This document shows positions 60,957 to 64,000 of a stretch of 64,000 nt of DNA, piece after piece; position 1 is the first letter of the stretch, and every line of letters starts with the position of its first letter. The translations under genes and the position numbers were made by a program. Source of the stretch: Nymphaea colorata (lineage: Eukaryota > Streptophyta > Magnoliopsida > Nymphaeales > Nymphaeaceae); assembly GCF_008831285.2 (NCBI RefSeq), contig NC_045150.1, positions 11,203,868-11,267,867 of the forward strand, written 5' to 3'. The notes under the pieces are model-generated. The model saw nothing but the letters and a program-made list of their open reading frames with translations. It did no database searches and was not told where the DNA came from.

Positions 60957-62465
60957 GCGCGCGCGCACACGCACACACACGCACACAGAGAGCTTAGGAG
61001 CATCACCTGTTGTTTGTCTTGTGTATTACTGAAATTTGGGGTGGTGTTGTTGCAGAGGATCGTCGGTTGTAGCACGAAGGCGGAGAAAGAGGCCTGTGAG
61101 AGTGTGATGAGGTATTTGAGGCAGAGTGGCAATGAAGGAAGGAATGGTTTGAAGAGAGGATTGATGCTATGGTTGAGGATGGAGGGCCATGATGCTTCCC
61201 TGTGCAGATCAGCGTGGGTGTCTTCATTAGATTGTCCAGGAGGTAACCAAAAATCTTTATTTCTTACCGTTTTGGCAATCTCTTCCTCTTTATAAGGTTT
61301 CTTTTGAAGATGAACAACGAACAGAGCCACTGGCCAGCGAGTTTTGAAAAAACTTAATCTGTTTAATCACAAAAAACTTCAATATTTTTGTGTGCTTTTT
61401 CAACAAGGACTTGTGTTCTTCTGTTTTATCTTTATTCCTCTGCTTTTTTAGCCTGTTACGTTGGAGTTGATACTGTAGTTGGTACTTGGCCAGAAATTTC
61501 TGAAAAGTTGGCATAAAAAGTTCATCAATATTTTCTTTCTCTTCTTCTTCCTGCCTGTTTAGTGGAAGAGCTTTTTCATCGTTGCTCCACTGGTGTTTGG
61601 TAGAAATTGCCGGTAATCTCCGTATCTTTTAATTCTCCTTTAAAAGAAGAATTTCTTGGGATCTTCTCTCTCTCATTATTTCTGGCAGATTGTCGGCGTT
61701 CATAATCCTCTAATGTCAGGGTAGAATCTGAGTTGCAGGTCTTTCTATACAGAAATAATATCTTCTTTCCATCAAATCCTTGTCCTTTTGTGGAAATAAA
61801 ACACCAAACGGTACCTTCTCGAGAAGCGACGGATTCCCATTTTACTACGATTTCTGTACTCTGTGATCTGTGAAATGATTTCTGTATTCTGTGAAACCCA
61901 CAATAATAAATCCTCATCTGCTCTCTCTCTGTCTCGCTTTCTCTTGGAAAACTTCCTGTCTGATTCGATTTGATTCATATGTGCAGGCTTTTATGAATAC
62001 ATAGATATCATGGTTTCATCAGATGCTGCTGCTGGGGAGTCGAGCTCAGAGAGGCTGATAATTGACACAGATTTTAGGTCCCAATTTGAGATTGCCAGGC
62101 CAACAGCGGCCTACACCCGACTAACCAACAGTCTTCCTCCTGTCTTTGTTGGGGCTGAGAAGAAACTCAGCAAGGTCATCTCTCTAACCTGCTCTGCTGC
62201 AAAGGAGTCTCTAACAGAGAGCGGTCTCCACATACCGCCATGGAGGAAGGCCAGCTACATGAAGTCCAAGTGGTTGTCCCCATGCCAGAGAGTCACCACA
62301 ATGACCTTCCCTGTCTTCAGCAGAGACATTGAGAGGCCTCCTCCCAAAACCAGCGTCTGTGCAGCGCCTCCAAATTTGATGCCCAAAAAAAGGCAGTTGG
62401 GCTTCTTCAAAGTGGCTGGTTTGCCTAAGCAATTTTCAACTTTGAGATGCCCACAAGTTGCTTGA
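60736..62465 (+). CDS. DUF506 (PDDEXK-like) family protein
   Basis: Three exons join in frame: 60736-60885, 61056-61242 and 61987-62465 (271 aa). The N-terminus is acidic with a serine run. Exon 2 (STKAEKEACESVMRYLRQ, DASLCRSAW) matches the family's helical middle part. Exon 3 carries the diagnostic core YEYIDIM, LIIDTDFRSQFEIARPT (about 136-152), PPVFVG and PPWRKASYMKSKW. DUF506 proteins are plant-specific and related to PD-(D/E)XK nucleases; catalytic activity is not established, and one Arabidopsis member represses root hair growth. The first donor (GAG followed by GTCCAA) is weak. Without that splice the frame runs through a CT/CA microsatellite into a stop, so splicing is preferred. Intron 2 is 744 bp. 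The second donor leaves GGA G, completed by GC to glycine. Confidence 0.85.
60908..60988. repeat. (CT)n(CA)n(CG)n microsatellite in DUF506 intron 1
   Basis: CT, CA, a short CG run and CA again follow each other within about 80 bp of the 170-bp first intron. Reading through it yields Leu/Ser- then Thr/His-rich nonsense. Confidence 0.95.
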
Positions 62466-64000
62466 TCCATGTACTGGGTAGCTGACGTTTTTGTGATTTT
62501 GCAGGCTAAGAATCTAGCTAATGGTTGTTCATCACAAGTTTTGGCCTACTGTTTATGACTACTGGCTTTTTTGTAGTGATCATGATATAGTTTTTGTGGG
62601 TGAAGATCGTATGTGGGGGGAAACTTGTAAAGTATGATCAGAGCAACTTGATCTTATGTGTTTCTTTTCTGGATTTTGAAATACTAATGGAATACTAAGC
62701 GAGCCAGCGGTTTCGATGCTAGATTATTTTATGGGCACTAATATTTCATTTCCTTGGATGTGACATGATGTGTATTTTTATGGTCCACAAGCTAACCTTA
62801 TCCCTGTATTATAGCATTTTTGTTAATCTTAAGAGTCGTATTCTTCTTTTCAAACATATGGTAGCACAGCAGCTCCTTCTCTTCTTCTTCTTCTTCCTCA
62901 AAGCTGAAACCTCCAAAAGGGCATTTCTGGTTCAGCTTTACGAGGAGATGTCTCCATGAATTTGAACGTTGAGCAGTCTCTACCCACCTTGGGTTCAGTG
63001 ACGAACTAGTTGTGAAATTTTTTTTATGACATAGTCTTGAAGAACAAGTTTTGCGGCAGATGTTCCATTTAGTTGGAACTGGTGATTTCCCATGTTTGAA
63101 GCGACCGTCTGTTCTGTAAACTCTTTTTATATTTTTCTCAGTTTTTAAATCTCCTGAAATATCAGAAAATCGACCGGCTAATATAAAATCGTTTCATGTT
63201 ATATTAGTTTGCATTTGTCAAGTCAGTCTCGTGTTGGTCAGTATTTTCATAAAATTATTCACTTTTTGTATTTTGCAACACCGCATTAAAACTTTAAAGG
63301 CAATTTTACAGTCAATTTTAAGATAATTTGGCAATTGCCACGTGTTGGTTACATCAGCTCCAAAATTTTATTTATTTATTTATTTATTTATAAGTGTCTT
63401 TTTAATATTTGTTTATTTATATATACTGATGCCCCATTTTAAAAAAATCTGAAATTAGCCAAACTCGGTCGCTAGTGAAGATCATGGAAGCTTGAAACTA
63501 TATGATATTTAATTCCTGTATTTGTACTATTGGTTCTTTCCACTAACACCTACTCTTATGTCCTCTATACCTTTTCTTTTGTCTGAGAAAGATTAGGAAC
63601 CAATAAAATTTAACTATTTAGCTAGTTTTTGTTATAAACCCTTCAATAAATTACTGAACTTTCTCATAAATTACTCATGATCATAATCCTAATCCCATCA
63701 AATATTTGCAGCACGTAACTAGAACCACGCATAAGAGATGATCTGGGTGATTGCGTTTTACAAATTGATGTTTAAAAGAAGAAAATGAGAAAAAGTTGTA
63801 AACTATTCTTTGGATCATAATAAAATGTTTATCTTCATTTTATGTCATTTTTTTTTCTCGCCTGTCTACATGTAATAAATTAGCTGTCTAAATTGTTCCT
63901 GATGAATCTAGCAAATTAGAGTCTTACACGTGTAAATATATAGGGTTTTTTCAACCACACATCAGCTGCCACTACAGATGTATGCTCCTAACAAAAAATT
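62466..64000. other. DUF506 3' UTR (to about 62700), then intergenic
   Basis: Past the TGA at 62463-62465 the sequence is T-rich with AATAC/AATGG-type words near 62680, where the transcript may end. Beyond that are a short CTT run (62881-62897), a TTTA repeat (about 63365-63391) and AT-rich DNA with no ORF of note. Confidence 0.5.

Noticed and set aside
60912-61330. 127-codon plus and 131-codon minus ORFs across the DUF506 intron
   Set aside because: They run through the CT/CA microsatellite. The plus one is exon 2 in a wrong frame; family motifs appear only in the spliced frame.

Overview
The window is nuclear DNA from a flowering plant. It is AT-rich, its genes are split by canonical GT-AG introns, and it is full of (TA)n/(GA)n microsatellites, short TIR elements and plant-type retroelement debris. 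Five protein-coding genes are supported. Nothing is bacterial or viral, and I see no tRNA, rRNA or CRISPR array. The species cannot be named from the sequence alone.

Layout: (1) 232-5486, minus strand, with a 5' leader exon near 7257-7345: a LAZ1/TMEM184-type (DUF300) membrane protein whose last exons lie beyond base 1. Its intron 6 holds a 1.17-kb Tourist-like element. (2) 7.4-15.0 kb: a gene-poor block with a decayed hAT transposase gene that itself carries two small hAT-type MITEs, plus two tandem repeats. (3) 15.06-28.2 kb, plus strand: a 12-coding-exon SEC24A-like COPII coat gene (988 aa). (4) 28.3-36.6 kb: no gene; microsatellites and two SINE-like repeats. (5) 37495-42127, plus strand: a GT8 xylan glucuronosyltransferase (GUX1-like, 649 aa) assembled from four coding exons, including a 65-bp first exon. 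(6) 42.2-45.9 kb: a LINE remnant and simple repeats. (7) 45972-48619, minus strand, with its leader and TATA box near 50.7 kb: a FAR1/FHY3-family protein derived from a MULE transposase. Two tiny 3' exons probably replace the C-terminus given by simple read-through. (8) 50.8-60.7 kb: MITEs, a tRNA-derived SINE and long microsatellites. (9) 60736-62465, plus strand: a DUF506 (PDDEXK-like) gene in three exons.

The genes serve unrelated functions (membrane/vacuole trafficking, ER export, xylan decoration, transcription, and a DUF506 protein of unclear role), as is normal for a plant chromosome; there is no operon or biosynthetic cluster. I found no convincing new biological system. The most useful observations are the nested hAT graveyard, two MITEs with clear target-site duplications, the altered catalytic position in the FAR1-like protein, several small exons that ORF calling misses, and a consistent polarity of compound (TA)n(GA)n microsatellites. 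All splice sites were read by eye without transcript evidence.
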